DNA of 64,000 nt from Microbacterium abyssi (GCF_015277895.1 NZ_CP063815.1:2666001-2730000); one strand, 5' to 3'; counted from the first letter of the stretch, positions 25,495-33,807 are shown. Translations and numbers: made by a program. The notes: a model not told the origin generated them from the letters alone.

Positions 25495-27225
25495 ATGAGC
25501 ACTCGCGAACGTCAGATCTCCACCACCGTCCTCGTCATCGGCACCGGCGGCTCGGGCCTCCGTGCCGCGATCGAGGTGGCCGAGCACGGCGTGGACGTCC
25601 TCGCAGTCGGCAAGCGGCCGCGCAATGACGCGCACACCTCGCTCGCGGCAGGCGGCATCAACGCCGCGCTCGGCACCATGGATCCGGGCGACAGTTGGCA
25701 GCAGCACGCCGCCGACACGATCAAGGAGAGCTACTTCCTCGCCAACCCGCACACCGTCGAGGTCGTCACGCAGGGCGCCGAGCGCGGCATCCGCGATCTG
25801 GAGCGCTGGGGCATGGACTTCGCCCGCGAGGACGACGGCCGCATCTCGCAGCGCTTCTTCGGGGCGCACACGTTCCGGCGCACGGCGTTCGCCGGCGACT
25901 ACACCGGCCTGGAGATCCAGCGCACCCTTGTCCGCCGGGCCGAGCAGCAGGCCGTACCGATCCTCGACGGCGTTTACATCACCCGCCTGCTCGTGCGCGA
26001 CAACGTCGTGTTCGGCGCGTACGGTTTCGATCAGGCGGACGGCACGCGCTATCTCATCCACGCGGATGCCGTGATCCTCGCCGCCGGCGGACACAACCGC
26101 ATCTGGCGCCGCACCTCGTCGCGCCGCGACGAGAACACCGGCGACTCGTTCCGCCTGGCCGTCGAGGCGGGCGGGCGTCTGCGCGACCCCGAGCTCGTGC
26201 AGTTCCATCCGTCCGGCATCATCGAGCCCGAGAACGCTGCGGGCACGCTGATCTCCGAGGCCGCGCGCGGCGAGGGCGGCATCCTGCGCAATGCCCTCGG
26301 CGAGCGCTTCATGTCGGAGTACGACCCCGAGCGCCTGGAGCTCTCCACGCGCGATCGCGTCGCCCTGGCGGCGTACACCGAGATCGCCGAGGGCCGCGGC
26401 ACCGAGAACGGAGGGGTCTGGCTCGACGTGTCGCACCTGCCGCGCGAGACGATCATGACCCGGCTGCCGCGCGTCTACCAGACGATGATGGAGCTGCAGA
26501 TGCTCGACATCACCACCGATCCCATTGAGATCGCCCCCACCGCGCACTACTCGATGGGCGGCGTGTGGGTCAGGCCGGACGATCACGGCACCGACGTCGA
26601 CGGACTCTACGCGATCGGCGAGGCGTCCAGCGGACTGCACGGCGCGAACCGTCTCGGCGGCAACTCGCTGATCGAGCTGCTCGTGTACGGCCGGATCGTC
26701 GGTCAGGCGGCGATGGCGCATGCCGCGGGACTTGCGGCACAGAACCGATCGGCGGATGCCGTGGCCGCGGCACGCGCCGAGATCGCCGACCTCCTCGCCG
26801 CCGACGGCCGAGAGAACGTCCGCGCGCTGCAGCGCGCGATCCGCAACGTCATGACCGAGCACGCCGGCGTCGTGCGCTCCGAGGAAGGCCTGCGGGCGGG
26901 GCTCGCCGAGCTCGACACGATCGAGGATCGGATGCAGGACGTCGGCATCCACCCGGACATCGCCGGCTTCCAGGACCTCGCGCACGCGTTCGACCTGAAG
27001 GCGTCTGCCCTGGCCGCCCGCGCGACCCTCGAGGCCGCGCTCGAGCGGCGCGAGACCCGTGGATGCCACAACCGCAGCGATTTCCCGGATGAGGATCCGA
27101 ACCTGCAGGTGAACCTGGTCTGGTCGCCGACCACGGGAGTGACCCGCGAGGAGATCCCGCCAGTCCCTGCCGAGATCCGCACGCTGATCCGCGACGTCTC
27201 GTCCGAGGGCAAGCTCGTGGAGTGA
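25495..27225 (+). CDS. FAD-dependent succinate dehydrogenase/fumarate reductase-like flavoprotein (stand-alone)
   Basis: A 576-residue flavoprotein of the SdhA/FrdA/NadB superfamily. It shows the dinucleotide fold VLVIGTGGSGLRAAIE, the HTSLAAGGINAALG flavin segment, the capping-domain motifs LVQFHPSGI and SEAARGEGGILRNALGERFM, the catalytic-Arg region HYSMGGVWV, and the FAD site SSGLHGANRLGGNSL. The C-terminal helical domain is complete. No iron-sulfur or membrane-anchor subunit is adjacent. It could therefore be a soluble fumarate reductase or an L-aspartate-oxidase-like enzyme rather than part of complex II. The ATG at 25495 follows a GGAGAG ribosome site. It is probably controlled by the divergent LysR. 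Confidence 0.85.
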   Translation: MSTRERQISTTVLVIGTGGSGLRAAIEVAEHGVDVLAVGKRPRNDAHTSLAAGGINAALGTMDPGDSWQQHAADTIKESYFLANPHTVEVVTQGAERGIRDLERWGMDFAREDDGRISQRFFGAHTFRRTAFAGDYTGLEIQRTLVRRAEQQAVPILDGVYITRLLVRDNVVFGAYGFDQADGTRYLIHADAVILAAGGHNRIWRRTSSRRDENTGDSFRLAVEAGGRLRDPELVQFHPSGIIEPENAAGTLISEAARGEGGILRNALGERFMSEYDPERLELSTRDRVALAAYTEIAEGRGTENGGVWLDVSHLPRETIMTRLPRVYQTMMELQMLDITTDPIEIAPTAHYSMGGVWVRPDDHGTDVDGLYAIGEASSGLHGANRLGGNSLIELLVYGRIVGQAAMAHAAGLAAQNRSADAVAAARAEIADLLAADGRENVRALQRAIRNVMTEHAGVVRSEEGLRAGLAELDTIEDRMQDVGIHPDIAGFQDLAHAFDLKASALAARATLEAALERRETRGCHNRSDFPDEDPNLQVNLVWSPTTGVTREEIPPVPAEIRTLIRDVSSEGKLVE

Positions 27226-27305
27226 ACGTCCCCTGAAACCCGTTGAGGATCGTGGGCTCAGGGCGCACACTGGTTGCATCCGCGCAGTCCGACGAAGGGG
27301 CCATC

Positions 27306-27728
27306 GTGCCGAACCTCAATCCGTACCTGTCTTTCCGCGACACCGCCCGCGAGGCGATGGAGTTCTATCAGAGCGTGCTCGGCGGAGATCTCGTCGTCAG
27401 CACGTTCGGCGAGATGCCCGACGGCGGCGTCGCAGAGGGTGAAGGCGAACTCGTCATGCACGCCCAGCTGAATGCACCCGGCGGGCTGGTGCTGATGGCA
27501 TCCGACACGCCCACCGGCATGGAGTACCAGACGCCGCAGGGGATCTCGGTGTCTCTGAGCGGTGGTTCGGTGGACACCGACTACTTGCGTCGCGCCTGGG
27601 ACGGCCTCGTCGACGGCGGAACCGCTGTGATACCGCTGGGAGAGGCGCCCTGGGGCGGCGAGTTCGGCATGCTCGTCGACCGCTACGGCATCTCTTGGAT
27701 GGTCGCGATCGAGGACTCGTTCGCCTGA
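27306..27728 (+). CDS. PhnB-like VOC family protein
   Basis: A 140-residue protein of the PhnB/YxeI-like glyoxalase subfamily. It begins MPNLNPYLSFRDTAREAMEFYQSVLGG, then FGEMPDGGVAEGEGELVMHAQL and the C-terminal APWGGEFGMLVDRYGISWMV, all characteristic of that group. The catalytic function is not established for the family. It starts at GTG 27306, with GAAGGGG upstream. Confidence 0.88.
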   Translation: MPNLNPYLSFRDTAREAMEFYQSVLGGDLVVSTFGEMPDGGVAEGEGELVMHAQLNAPGGLVLMASDTPTGMEYQTPQGISVSLSGGSVDTDYLRRAWDGLVDGGTAVIPLGEAPWGGEFGMLVDRYGISWMVAIEDSFA

Positions 27729-27770
27729 TCGCGCCGACCAGCCCGCCCGGGGCCGGCGATGCGGGATGAG

Positions 27771-27805
27771 TTCTGTCGGTTCCGAGCGTTTCAGGACCGA
27801 CAGAA
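27771..27805. terminator. Hairpin between convergent genes
   Basis: TTCTGTCGGT (27771-27780) and ACCGACAGAA (27796-27805) form a perfect 10-bp stem around a 15-nt loop TCCGAGCGTTTCAGG. It lies between the PhnB-like gene (+) and the hydrolase gene (-). The loop length and the TTCAG end match the hairpins at 23290 and 24404. Confidence 0.65.
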
Positions 27806-27826
27806 TCCATCCAGCATGTCGCTGGT

Positions 27827-28603
27827 TCAGGCGTCCATCCGCGCGAGCCAGTCGGTGACGAGTGCCTCGACCAGTGCGGGGCGCTCCAGGTGCACGTTGT
27901 GCCCGCCGGCATCCAGCACCGCGAACGTGCCACGCGAATAGTGCGCACGAAGCGCGAGTCCGTCCTCGAAACCGGTGACCTGATCCTGCCTCCCGAACAC
28001 GTGCAGCGACGGCAGATCGAACGGCTCCGGATGCGCCGCCTCGGGCTCGCGGTCGAGGGCGTAGTCGCCGGCGATCCTGGTCAGAAGAGCCTCGTCAGCG
28101 GCCCGGCGCGGTGCGGCGACGAGTTCGACGAACGCCCGGGCGGTGTCCGCGGACTGCACCACGGCCACCTCCGCGTAGTCGGCGGCCTCGTCGCCCGCGG
28201 CCTGCAGAGCGGCCTCATCCTCGACGAGGATCGTTCGGTCGGGGAGGATCCGATCGGTGGCGTACGGGACGAACGCGCCGACGAGCGTCGCGAGGCCGCG
28301 CAGTTGCGCGCGCAGCTCATGGGCGACGTGGCGCGCGAGCATCCCGCCGAACGAGCTGCCGAGAATCGCGAAGGGCTCGTCGCCGAGGTGGTTGCGAAGC
28401 TCAGCGACCAGCCCGTCGGCGATCTTCTGGGTGCTGTCCGGCGCATCGTCCGCGACCGGTGGGACCCATGGCAGGTCGATGTAGACGCGTCGCCACCCGG
28501 CATCCGCCAGCGCCCGATCGAGCGGAAGGAGGATGCGGTGGTCCACGCCGAATCCGTGCACCAGGACGAGCACCGGGCCCGAGCCGAGGTCGTGAGCGAT
28601 CAT
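27827..28603 (-). CDS. Alpha/beta hydrolase
   Basis: A 258-residue serine hydrolase fold. The oxyanion-region motif VLVHGFGVDHR, nucleophile elbow LGSSFGGML (GxSxG), the acid in HVFGRQDQVTGFE and the catalytic His in DAGGHNVHLERP appear in that order. It is an esterase or lipase of unknown substrate. TAGCGT lies six bases before the ATG, so it is probably leaderless. Confidence 0.9.
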   Translation of the reverse strand: MIAHDLGSGPVLVLVHGFGVDHRILLPLDRALADAGWRRVYIDLPWVPPVADDAPDSTQKIADGLVAELRNHLGDEPFAILGSSFGGMLARHVAHELRAQLRGLATLVGAFVPYATDRILPDRTILVEDEAALQAAGDEAADYAEVAVVQSADTARAFVELVAAPRRAADEALLTRIAGDYALDREPEAAHPEPFDLPSLHVFGRQDQVTGFEDGLALRAHYSRGTFAVLDAGGHNVHLERPALVEALVTDWLARMDA

Positions 28604-28631
28604 CCGATCACGCTATCGCGCGGCGAGGTCG

Positions 28632-29276
28632 TCAGCGGGTGACGAGGTCCGCGGCGGTACGGAGGTCATCGACCAGCGCGTCGAACGCCGCCTCCCGATC
28701 GGCGGAGTCGCGGACGCGCAGGATGCTCGAGGGGTGCGCAGTGACGACCACCGGCGACACGCATCCGGCGGGCGGCTCGAGGACGGTCCCGCGCACCTCG
28801 CCGATCTTGACGGTTCGCCCGAGGACCGCGCGTGCGGCGGTCGCGCCCAGCGCGACGATGACCTCGGGCTGCACGATCTCCGCCTCCGCTTCGAGCCAGG
28901 GGTGGCACGCGACGATGTGCCCCACGGCGGGCTTGTCGTGGATGCGACGCTTGCCGCGGCGCTCGAACCGGAAGTGCTTGACGGCGTTGGTCACGTAGAG
29001 GTCGTCCTCAAGCAGGTCGGCGGCGCTGGCCGCCTCCATGAGCATCCTGCCTGCGGGGCCGACGAACGGCTCTCCCGTGAGGTCTTCACGATCTCCCGGC
29101 TGCTCGCCGATGATCATCATCGGCGCGGTTGCCGCTCCCCTGGAGAACACCACCTGGGTGGCGTCCTCCCACAGCTCGCACCCGCGGCACTCTTCGGCGG
29201 CGTGGCGCAGCTCGGACAGATCCGCATGCTCTGGCACCCAGAGCTCGGCGCCCGGCCGCTCGTCGCTCTTCGTCAT
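28632..29276 (-). CDS. udgX: UdgX-type uracil-DNA glycosylase (family 4-related, suicide cross-linking)
   Basis: A 214-residue uracil-DNA glycosylase superfamily protein. The water-activating motif is GEQPGDREDLTG (56-68). The UdgX-specific insert KRRIH is at 109-113, with His113 equivalent to the residue that bonds covalently to the abasic sugar in Mycobacterium smegmatis UdgX. VTAHPSSIL is near the C-terminus. Four cysteines (30, 33, 124, 172) could hold a 4Fe-4S cluster, as in the family. The start is ATG 29276 with TACCCT six bases before it. It is transcribed away from the ABC operon after a strong hairpin. Confidence 0.92.
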   Translation of the reverse strand: MTKSDERPGAELWVPEHADLSELRHAAEECRGCELWEDATQVVFSRGAATAPMMIIGEQPGDREDLTGEPFVGPAGRMLMEAASAADLLEDDLYVTNAVKHFRFERRGKRRIHDKPAVGHIVACHPWLEAEAEIVQPEVIVALGATAARAVLGRTVKIGEVRGTVLEPPAGCVSPVVVTAHPSSILRVRDSADREAAFDALVDDLRTAADLVTR

Positions 29277-29294
29277 GCCGTGAGGGTATGCCAG

Positions 29295-29340
29295 AACCCC
29301 TTGACCTCCCATGGCCTTGCGGCCGGGAGGTCAAGGGGTT
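29295..29340 (-). terminator. Perfect 16-bp hairpin at the end of the PadR/ABC operon
   Basis: AACCCCTTGACCTCCC at 29295-29310 is exactly complementary to 29325-29340, with a 14-nt loop. It lies between the stop of the ABC permease and the start of udgX on the same strand, so it most likely terminates the efflux operon. There is no T-tract after it on the minus strand. Confidence 0.75.
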
Positions 29341-29353
29341 AGCGGGGCTGGTC

Positions 29354-30118
29354 CTAGCGCAGCCGCTTCCGGTAGACCGCCACGGCGATGCCGTAGGCGA
29401 CGATCAGGATGCCGACGAGCCACGCCAGCGCGACCCAGATCTCGCCCCCTACCGGCTGTCCCGCGAACAGCGCCCGGATCGTATTGACGATCGAGGTCAC
29501 CGGCTGGTGCTCGGCGAACCACGCGACCGGCCCCGGCATGGACTCGGTGGGCACGAATGCCGAGCTGATGAACGGGAGGAAGATGAGCGGGTAGCTGAAC
29601 GCGCTCGCCCCGTCGACCGTCTTCGCCGACAGGCCCGCGATGACCGCGACCCACGTCAGTGCCAGGGTGAACAGGATCAGGATGCCGGCGACGGCCAGCC
29701 ACGCGCCGACGGACGCCCCGGTGCGGAATCCCATGAGCAGGGCAACGCCCGTCACGATCGCGACCGAGATCAGATTCGAAACGAGCGAGGTCAGCACATG
29801 CGCCCACAGCACGCTGGAACGCGCGATGGGCATGGACTGGAATCGTTCGAAGATTCCGCCCTGCATGTCGAGGAAGAGCCGGTACGCCGTGTACGCGATC
29901 CCGGATGCGATCGTTATGAGCAGGATGCCGGGCAGCATGTAGTTGATGTAGGACTCATCGGATCCCGTGTTGATCGCTCCTCCCAGCACGTAGACGAACA
30001 ACAGCATCAGGGCGATCGGAGTGACCGCCGTGGTGATGATGGTGTCGGGGCTGCGGAGGATGTGACGCAACGACCGGCCGGTGAGGACGCTGGTGTCGCT
30101 GAGGACGTGAGTGGTCAT
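29354..30118 (-). CDS. ABC-2 type exporter permease (DrrB-like)
   Basis: A 254-residue permease with six hydrophobic helices. The DrrB-type features are an N-terminal LTGRSLRHILRSPDTIITT, GGIFERFQSMPIARSSVL and AEHQPVTSIVNTIRALF. With the ATPase encoded one base upstream it forms a two-component exporter of the daunorubicin-resistance type. The substrate is unknown. Last gene of a PadR-controlled operon. Confidence 0.92.
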   Translation of the reverse strand: MTTHVLSDTSVLTGRSLRHILRSPDTIITTAVTPIALMLLFVYVLGGAINTGSDESYINYMLPGILLITIASGIAYTAYRLFLDMQGGIFERFQSMPIARSSVLWAHVLTSLVSNLISVAIVTGVALLMGFRTGASVGAWLAVAGILILFTLALTWVAVIAGLSAKTVDGASAFSYPLIFLPFISSAFVPTESMPGPVAWFAEHQPVTSIVNTIRALFAGQPVGGEIWVALAWLVGILIVAYGIAVAVYRKRLR

Positions 30119-30119
30119 T

Positions 30120-30896
30120 TCAGTTCCCTTCGGTCTCGCCTACGAGCGCGAGGAACACGTCCTCGAGGGAGGGCTGCTTCTCGATGTACTCGACCTCGGC
30201 GGACGGGAGAAGCTTCTTGAGGTCGGCGAGCGTGCCGTTCTGGATGATGGTGCCCCTGTGCAGGATCGCAATGCGGTCGGCGAGCTGCTCGGCCTCGTCG
30301 AGGTACTGCGTGGTGAGCAGCACGGTGGTGCCTGCATTCGCGAGTTCCTTGACCGTCTGCCACACCTCGATGCGCGCCTGCGGATCAAGGCCCGTGGTGG
30401 GCTCGTCGAGGAAGATGATCGGCGGGTTGCCGATCAGGCTCATCGCGATGTCCAGCCGGCGTCGCATGCCCCCTGAATAGGTGCCTGCTCGCCGCGATCC
30501 GGCATCCGTCAACGAGAAGCGCGCGAGCATCTCATCCGCGATCGCCCCCGGGTTGTCGAGATGACGCAGCTTGGCCACGAGCACGAGGTTCTCCCGGCCG
30601 CTGAGCACTTCGTCGACGGCAGCGAACTGCCCGGTCAGACTGATCGAGCGGCGCACATCGTCAGGCGCCGTCGCGACGTCGAACCCGTGTACGACGGCGG
30701 TGCCGGTGTCGGCCTTCAGCAGGGCGGCGAGGATTCGCACCAACGTGGTCTTACCGGCCCCGTTGGAACCGAGGAGGGCGAAGATGCTGCCCGCCTGGAC
30801 GTCGAAGTCGACGCCGCGCAGCACTTCGAGTTCCTTGAACGACTTCGTGATTCCCTCCACCCGTAGGGCAGGCGCTCGGGTCGTGTCGGTGATCAT
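30120..30896 (-). CDS. ABC exporter ATPase (DrrA-like)
   Basis: A 258-residue ATP-binding subunit. It has Walker A GSNGAGKTT, signature YSGGMRRRLDIAMSLIG, Walker B IIFLDEPTTGLDP, and a C-terminal VEYIEKQPSLEDVFLALVGETEG, the usual end of DrrA-type ATPases. The ATG overlaps the stop of the DUF1048 gene (ATGA), and the stop is one base from the permease ATG, so expression is tightly coupled. Confidence 0.94.
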   Translation of the reverse strand: MITDTTRAPALRVEGITKSFKELEVLRGVDFDVQAGSIFALLGSNGAGKTTLVRILAALLKADTGTAVVHGFDVATAPDDVRRSISLTGQFAAVDEVLSGRENLVLVAKLRHLDNPGAIADEMLARFSLTDAGSRRAGTYSGGMRRRLDIAMSLIGNPPIIFLDEPTTGLDPQARIEVWQTVKELANAGTTVLLTTQYLDEAEQLADRIAILHRGTIIQNGTLADLKKLLPSAEVEYIEKQPSLEDVFLALVGETEGN

Positions 30897-31261
30897 CTCT
30901 GCTCCCCCTTCTCCGCATCGTCGATCGCCTTCGTGAGGCGCTCCCGTTCCTTGTCGATCCAACGCTTGCCCAGGTAGGCGCTGGCGAACGTCTCGCTGAA
31001 TTCCACCGGATCGTCGCCGACGATCTGGCTCACCGGCGTTCCGTCGACCGCTGCGCGCTCCCAGAGGTCAGCCAAGTCGGTGAACATCGTCGTGAGGGTG
31101 TCGCCGTCGGTGACGCCTCCGGAATACATCAGGTACCGATGCATCGCCTTGGCTGCCGTCGCGTAGGGCTCGGGCAGGCCGTCGATGCGTGCCTTGTCCT
31201 GCCGGTACTGCTTCTTCTGCTCGAGTGACCCGGTGAGGGCTTCGATCCACTTCGCGGCCAT
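30893..31261 (-). CDS. DUF1048 family protein
   Basis: A 122-residue, mostly helical, charged protein (KWIEALTGSLEQKKQYRQDKARI, LWERAAVDGTPVSQIVGDDPVEF). It resembles the DUF1048 family, which is regularly found between PadR regulators and ABC-2 exporters. Its molecular function is unknown. ATG at 31261 has GAAGGAGA at ideal distance; an ATG at 31267 overlapping the PadR stop is also possible. Confidence 0.85.
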   Translation of the reverse strand: MAAKWIEALTGSLEQKKQYRQDKARIDGLPEPYATAAKAMHRYLMYSGGVTDGDTLTTMFTDLADLWERAAVDGTPVSQIVGDDPVEFSETFASAYLGKRWIDKERERLTKAIDDAEKGEQR

Positions 31262-31263
31262 GG

Positions 31264-31611
31264 TCATTCTCCTTCGTTGCTGTGACGCTCGTTGTTGTGG
31301 AGGTGTTCGATGCGCTCGGCGAGGAAGCTCCACGTCTTCCAGAACTCGCCGAGCTGTGTGCGGCCCTGCCTGTTGAGCGAGTACACCTTGCGCGGCGGAC
31401 CCTTCTCGGACGGGACCTTCTTCACGTCCACGAACCCGCGCTGCTCGATGCGGACGAGCAACGCGTACACGGTGCCCTCGACGAGGTCGGTGAAGCCCTC
31501 GTCGCGCAGTCGTGACGTGATCTCGTAGCCGTACGCCGGACGCTCGCCGAGGATCGCGAGCACGATGCCCTCGAGCGTGCCTTTGAGCATCTCGGTCATC
31601 TGGCTGGCCAT
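31264..31611 (-). CDS. PadR-family transcription repressor
   Basis: A 115-residue regulator. The winged-helix core includes GERPAYGYEITSRLRDEGF, VEGTVYALLVRIEQRGFV and GPPRKVYSLNRQGR, hallmark PadR sequences, with a short C-terminal dimerisation helix. It heads the operon PadR-DUF1048-ABC ATPase-ABC permease and presumably represses it. Two operator-like repeats lie in its promoter. AAGGAGG stands five bases before ATG 31611. Confidence 0.94.
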   Translation of the reverse strand: MASQMTEMLKGTLEGIVLAILGERPAYGYEITSRLRDEGFTDLVEGTVYALLVRIEQRGFVDVKKVPSEKGPPRKVYSLNRQGRTQLGEFWKTWSFLAERIEHLHNNERHSNEGE

Positions 31612-31635
31612 CACTGCCTCCTTCTACTCAGTCTT

Positions 31636-31680
31636 GTTGAGTACCGGTACAAAGTAACACTGAGTACCAGTACTTGGCAA
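31636..31680 (-). promoter_or_regulatory. PadR operon promoter and paired operators
   Basis: On the minus strand a TTGCCA (-35, 31680-31675) and TTACTT (-10, 31657-31652) are 17 bases apart. Two related dyads, GTACCGGTAC at 31641-31650 and AGTACCAGTACT at 31663-31674, each preceded by TGAG on the plus strand, cover the spacer and the start-site side. This is the expected layout for a self-repressing PadR protein. Confidence 0.65.
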
Positions 31681-31848
31681 CACCAGGTACCTAGTTCTTC
31701 GAGACCATCACTCACACCGGTCGTTCAGGGCACACGGAGGCGGCGCACAGAGTCCGTGATGCAGACTCGTTACCTTGTGCGCTCGACCCGAGGGTGCACG
31801 CGCCGCCCCGAAGCGGCTCAGCTACGTCAAAGGATCGTTACGTTCGTC

Positions 31849-32661
31849 ATGCCCGAAACTCAGACTGTCGCCCCTGCCCGTCGCCGCGTCATCGCGCTCA
31901 CCCTCGTGGCTGGAACCGCCCTCGGCCTGCTCACCACGGCCGGACTCACCACCGCCGCTCCCGCCGCCGCAGACATCTCCGGACGCGTCGCCGTCATCGA
32001 TCGCGGCGAGCTCCGCACGGAGATGGCGGAAGCGACGACCGCACTCGAGGCGGCCCGCACCGCACTCACGACGGCTGCCACCACCGTCGCGGAAGTCGAG
32101 GCGTCCGGCCTCGACGTGGGAGCCGGGGGCGCTGCCATCGACACCACCGCACTGCTCGGGGCGATCGACGCGCTCGCGGATGACGAGGTCACCTCGCTGG
32201 TGCGCCCCGACCTGACGGCCGACGCCGTCGCGCAGACCACGACGATCACGGAGCAGACGGCATCGCTGAGCGAGCGCCTGGATGTCGCAGTGGAGAAGAA
32301 GAAGGCCGAAGAGGCCGCTGCTGCTCGCATCGCCGCCGTCGCAGCGGCGAACACCCCCGAGGGCGCCCGCGACGTGGCAGCCCGTATCGCCGCCGAGAAG
32401 TACGGCTGGGGCGCCGACCAGTTCTCCTGCCTGAACTCGCTGTGGCAGAAGGAGTCGGGCTGGAATTACCAGGCCTACAACCAGAACGGCGGGGCCACCG
32501 GCATCCCGCAGGCTCTCCCCGGTGACAAGATGGCCACCTTCGGCTCGGACTGGGCAACCAACGCGAGCACGCAGATCCGCTGGGGCCTGGACTACATCTC
32601 GCGCGCATACGGCACACCCTGCTCGGCGTGGGGTCACTCGCAGTCCGTCAACTGGTACTGA
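31849..32661 (+). CDS. Secreted lytic transglycosylase-like protein
   Basis: A 270-residue exported protein. It has an N-terminal signal sequence (RRRVIALTLVAGTALGLLTTAGL), then an Ala/Thr-rich helical region with a coiled-coil-like stretch ending EKKKAEEAAAARIAAVAA, and a C-terminal soluble-lytic-transglycosylase-like domain. The likely catalytic Glu is Glu202 (LWQKESGWNYQAYN), followed by GATGIPQALPGDKM. Cysteines in FSCLNSL and GTPCSAW could form the disulfide typical of these domains. The probable role is cell-wall remodelling. The 237-nt upstream region holds GTTAC motifs, but no site was assigned. Confidence 0.85.
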   Translation: MPETQTVAPARRRVIALTLVAGTALGLLTTAGLTTAAPAAADISGRVAVIDRGELRTEMAEATTALEAARTALTTAATTVAEVEASGLDVGAGGAAIDTTALLGAIDALADDEVTSLVRPDLTADAVAQTTTITEQTASLSERLDVAVEKKKAEEAAAARIAAVAAANTPEGARDVAARIAAEKYGWGADQFSCLNSLWQKESGWNYQAYNQNGGATGIPQALPGDKMATFGSDWATNASTQIRWGLDYISRAYGTPCSAWGHSQSVNWY

Positions 32662-32694
32662 GATTTGGTTTCCGCGGGAACAATATTCCTCTGA

Positions 32695-33738
32695 ATGCTG
32701 TTCCCCCGGAGTGTGACCTCATCTCCTCGTCCCCCGCTCTCCTCGACCGCACGCTGGATCATCGGCCTGAGCGCCGCCGTGATCATCGCCGGAGTCATGG
32801 TGACCTGGTGGGCGATCGCCACGCAGAATCGCGCGGCGGGTGATGCCCCGGCATCCGGCGCCTCCGCCGTGACGTCCGCACCGGTGGAGCCCGGGCCGCC
32901 GGCCCCCTCAGACGAGCTGCCGGCCGACACCGGGATGGGTGCCGTCACGATCGCGGCGCGCGACCTCGACACGCTGACCGAGTACTACCGCGACGTGATC
33001 GGGCTGACGGTCATCGAGGAGTCTGCCGGCATCGCGGTACTCGGAATCGACGAGCCGCTCATCCGTCTCGAGGCGACGGATGCGGGAGCAGACGACCCGC
33101 GCAGCGCAGGGCTGTACCACTCGGCGATCCTGTTCGACGATGCGGCGTCACTGGCGCGCACGCTGGTGAACGTCGCCGAACTGGCACCGGAGTCATACCA
33201 GGGCAGCTCAGATCACGCCGTGAGCCTCGCCTTCTACGTCGGCGATCCCGAGGGCAACGGCGTCGAGCTGTACATCGACCGGCCACGTGACGAGTGGCTC
33301 TGGGAGGATGGCGAGGTCGTCATGGGCAGCGCGATGCTCGATCCGAATCAGTTCATCGACGAGAACCTGGGCGACGAGGCATCCGGCTCTGCGACCATGG
33401 GGCACGTGCACCTGCGCGTGGGTGATCTCGATCAGGCCCGCGCGTTCTACTCCGACGTGCTCGGCTTCGACGTCACGTCCGAGGCTCAGGGCGCGGTGTT
33501 CTACTCGGCCGGTGGCTACCACCATCACCTCGCCACGAATACGTGGCAGAGCGCGGGCGCGGGTCAGCGAGCGGAGAGTGCGGGGCTTCGCGGGATCACC
33601 GTCGCCGTGCCTGCGGCATCCGATCTCGACGCGCTCGTCACTCGTCTCGCAGATGCCGGCATCGAGCATTCCGCGTCGGACTCCCACGTCGTCACCGCCG
33701 ACCCGTGGGGCAATGCGGTGCGGTTCGTTCTGAGCTGA
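32695..33738 (+). CDS. Membrane-anchored tandem VOC (catechol-dioxygenase-like) protein
   Basis: A 347-residue protein with one N-terminal transmembrane helix (WIIGLSAAVIIAGVMVTWWAI), a Pro/Ala-rich linker and two glyoxalase-fold halves. The first begins GMGAVTIAARDLDTLTEYYRDVIGLTV and the second MGHVHLRVGDLDQARAFYSDVLGFDV with YHHHLATNTW. The arrangement resembles CatE-like extradiol dioxygenases, but it is tethered to the membrane and probably faces outside, which is unusual for this family. The ATG at 32695 is chosen; a GTG at 32713 is an alternative. Confidence 0.8.
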   Translation: MLFPRSVTSSPRPPLSSTARWIIGLSAAVIIAGVMVTWWAIATQNRAAGDAPASGASAVTSAPVEPGPPAPSDELPADTGMGAVTIAARDLDTLTEYYRDVIGLTVIEESAGIAVLGIDEPLIRLEATDAGADDPRSAGLYHSAILFDDAASLARTLVNVAELAPESYQGSSDHAVSLAFYVGDPEGNGVELYIDRPRDEWLWEDGEVVMGSAMLDPNQFIDENLGDEASGSATMGHVHLRVGDLDQARAFYSDVLGFDVTSEAQGAVFYSAGGYHHHLATNTWQSAGAGQRAESAGLRGITVAVPAASDLDALVTRLADAGIEHSASDSHVVTADPWGNAVRFVLS

Positions 33739-33807
33739 GGCGGCGCGTGACGACCCGTTTCGACGCGTGACCGCGCGGAGTATGGTGGCGCCAGGAGGTG
33801 GTGCGAT

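Noticed and set aside
31612..31848. Possible c-di-AMP (ydaO) riboswitch before the lytic transglycosylase gene
   Set aside because: The region is short and shared with the PadR promoter. I could not find the conserved riboswitch stems, so no call is made.
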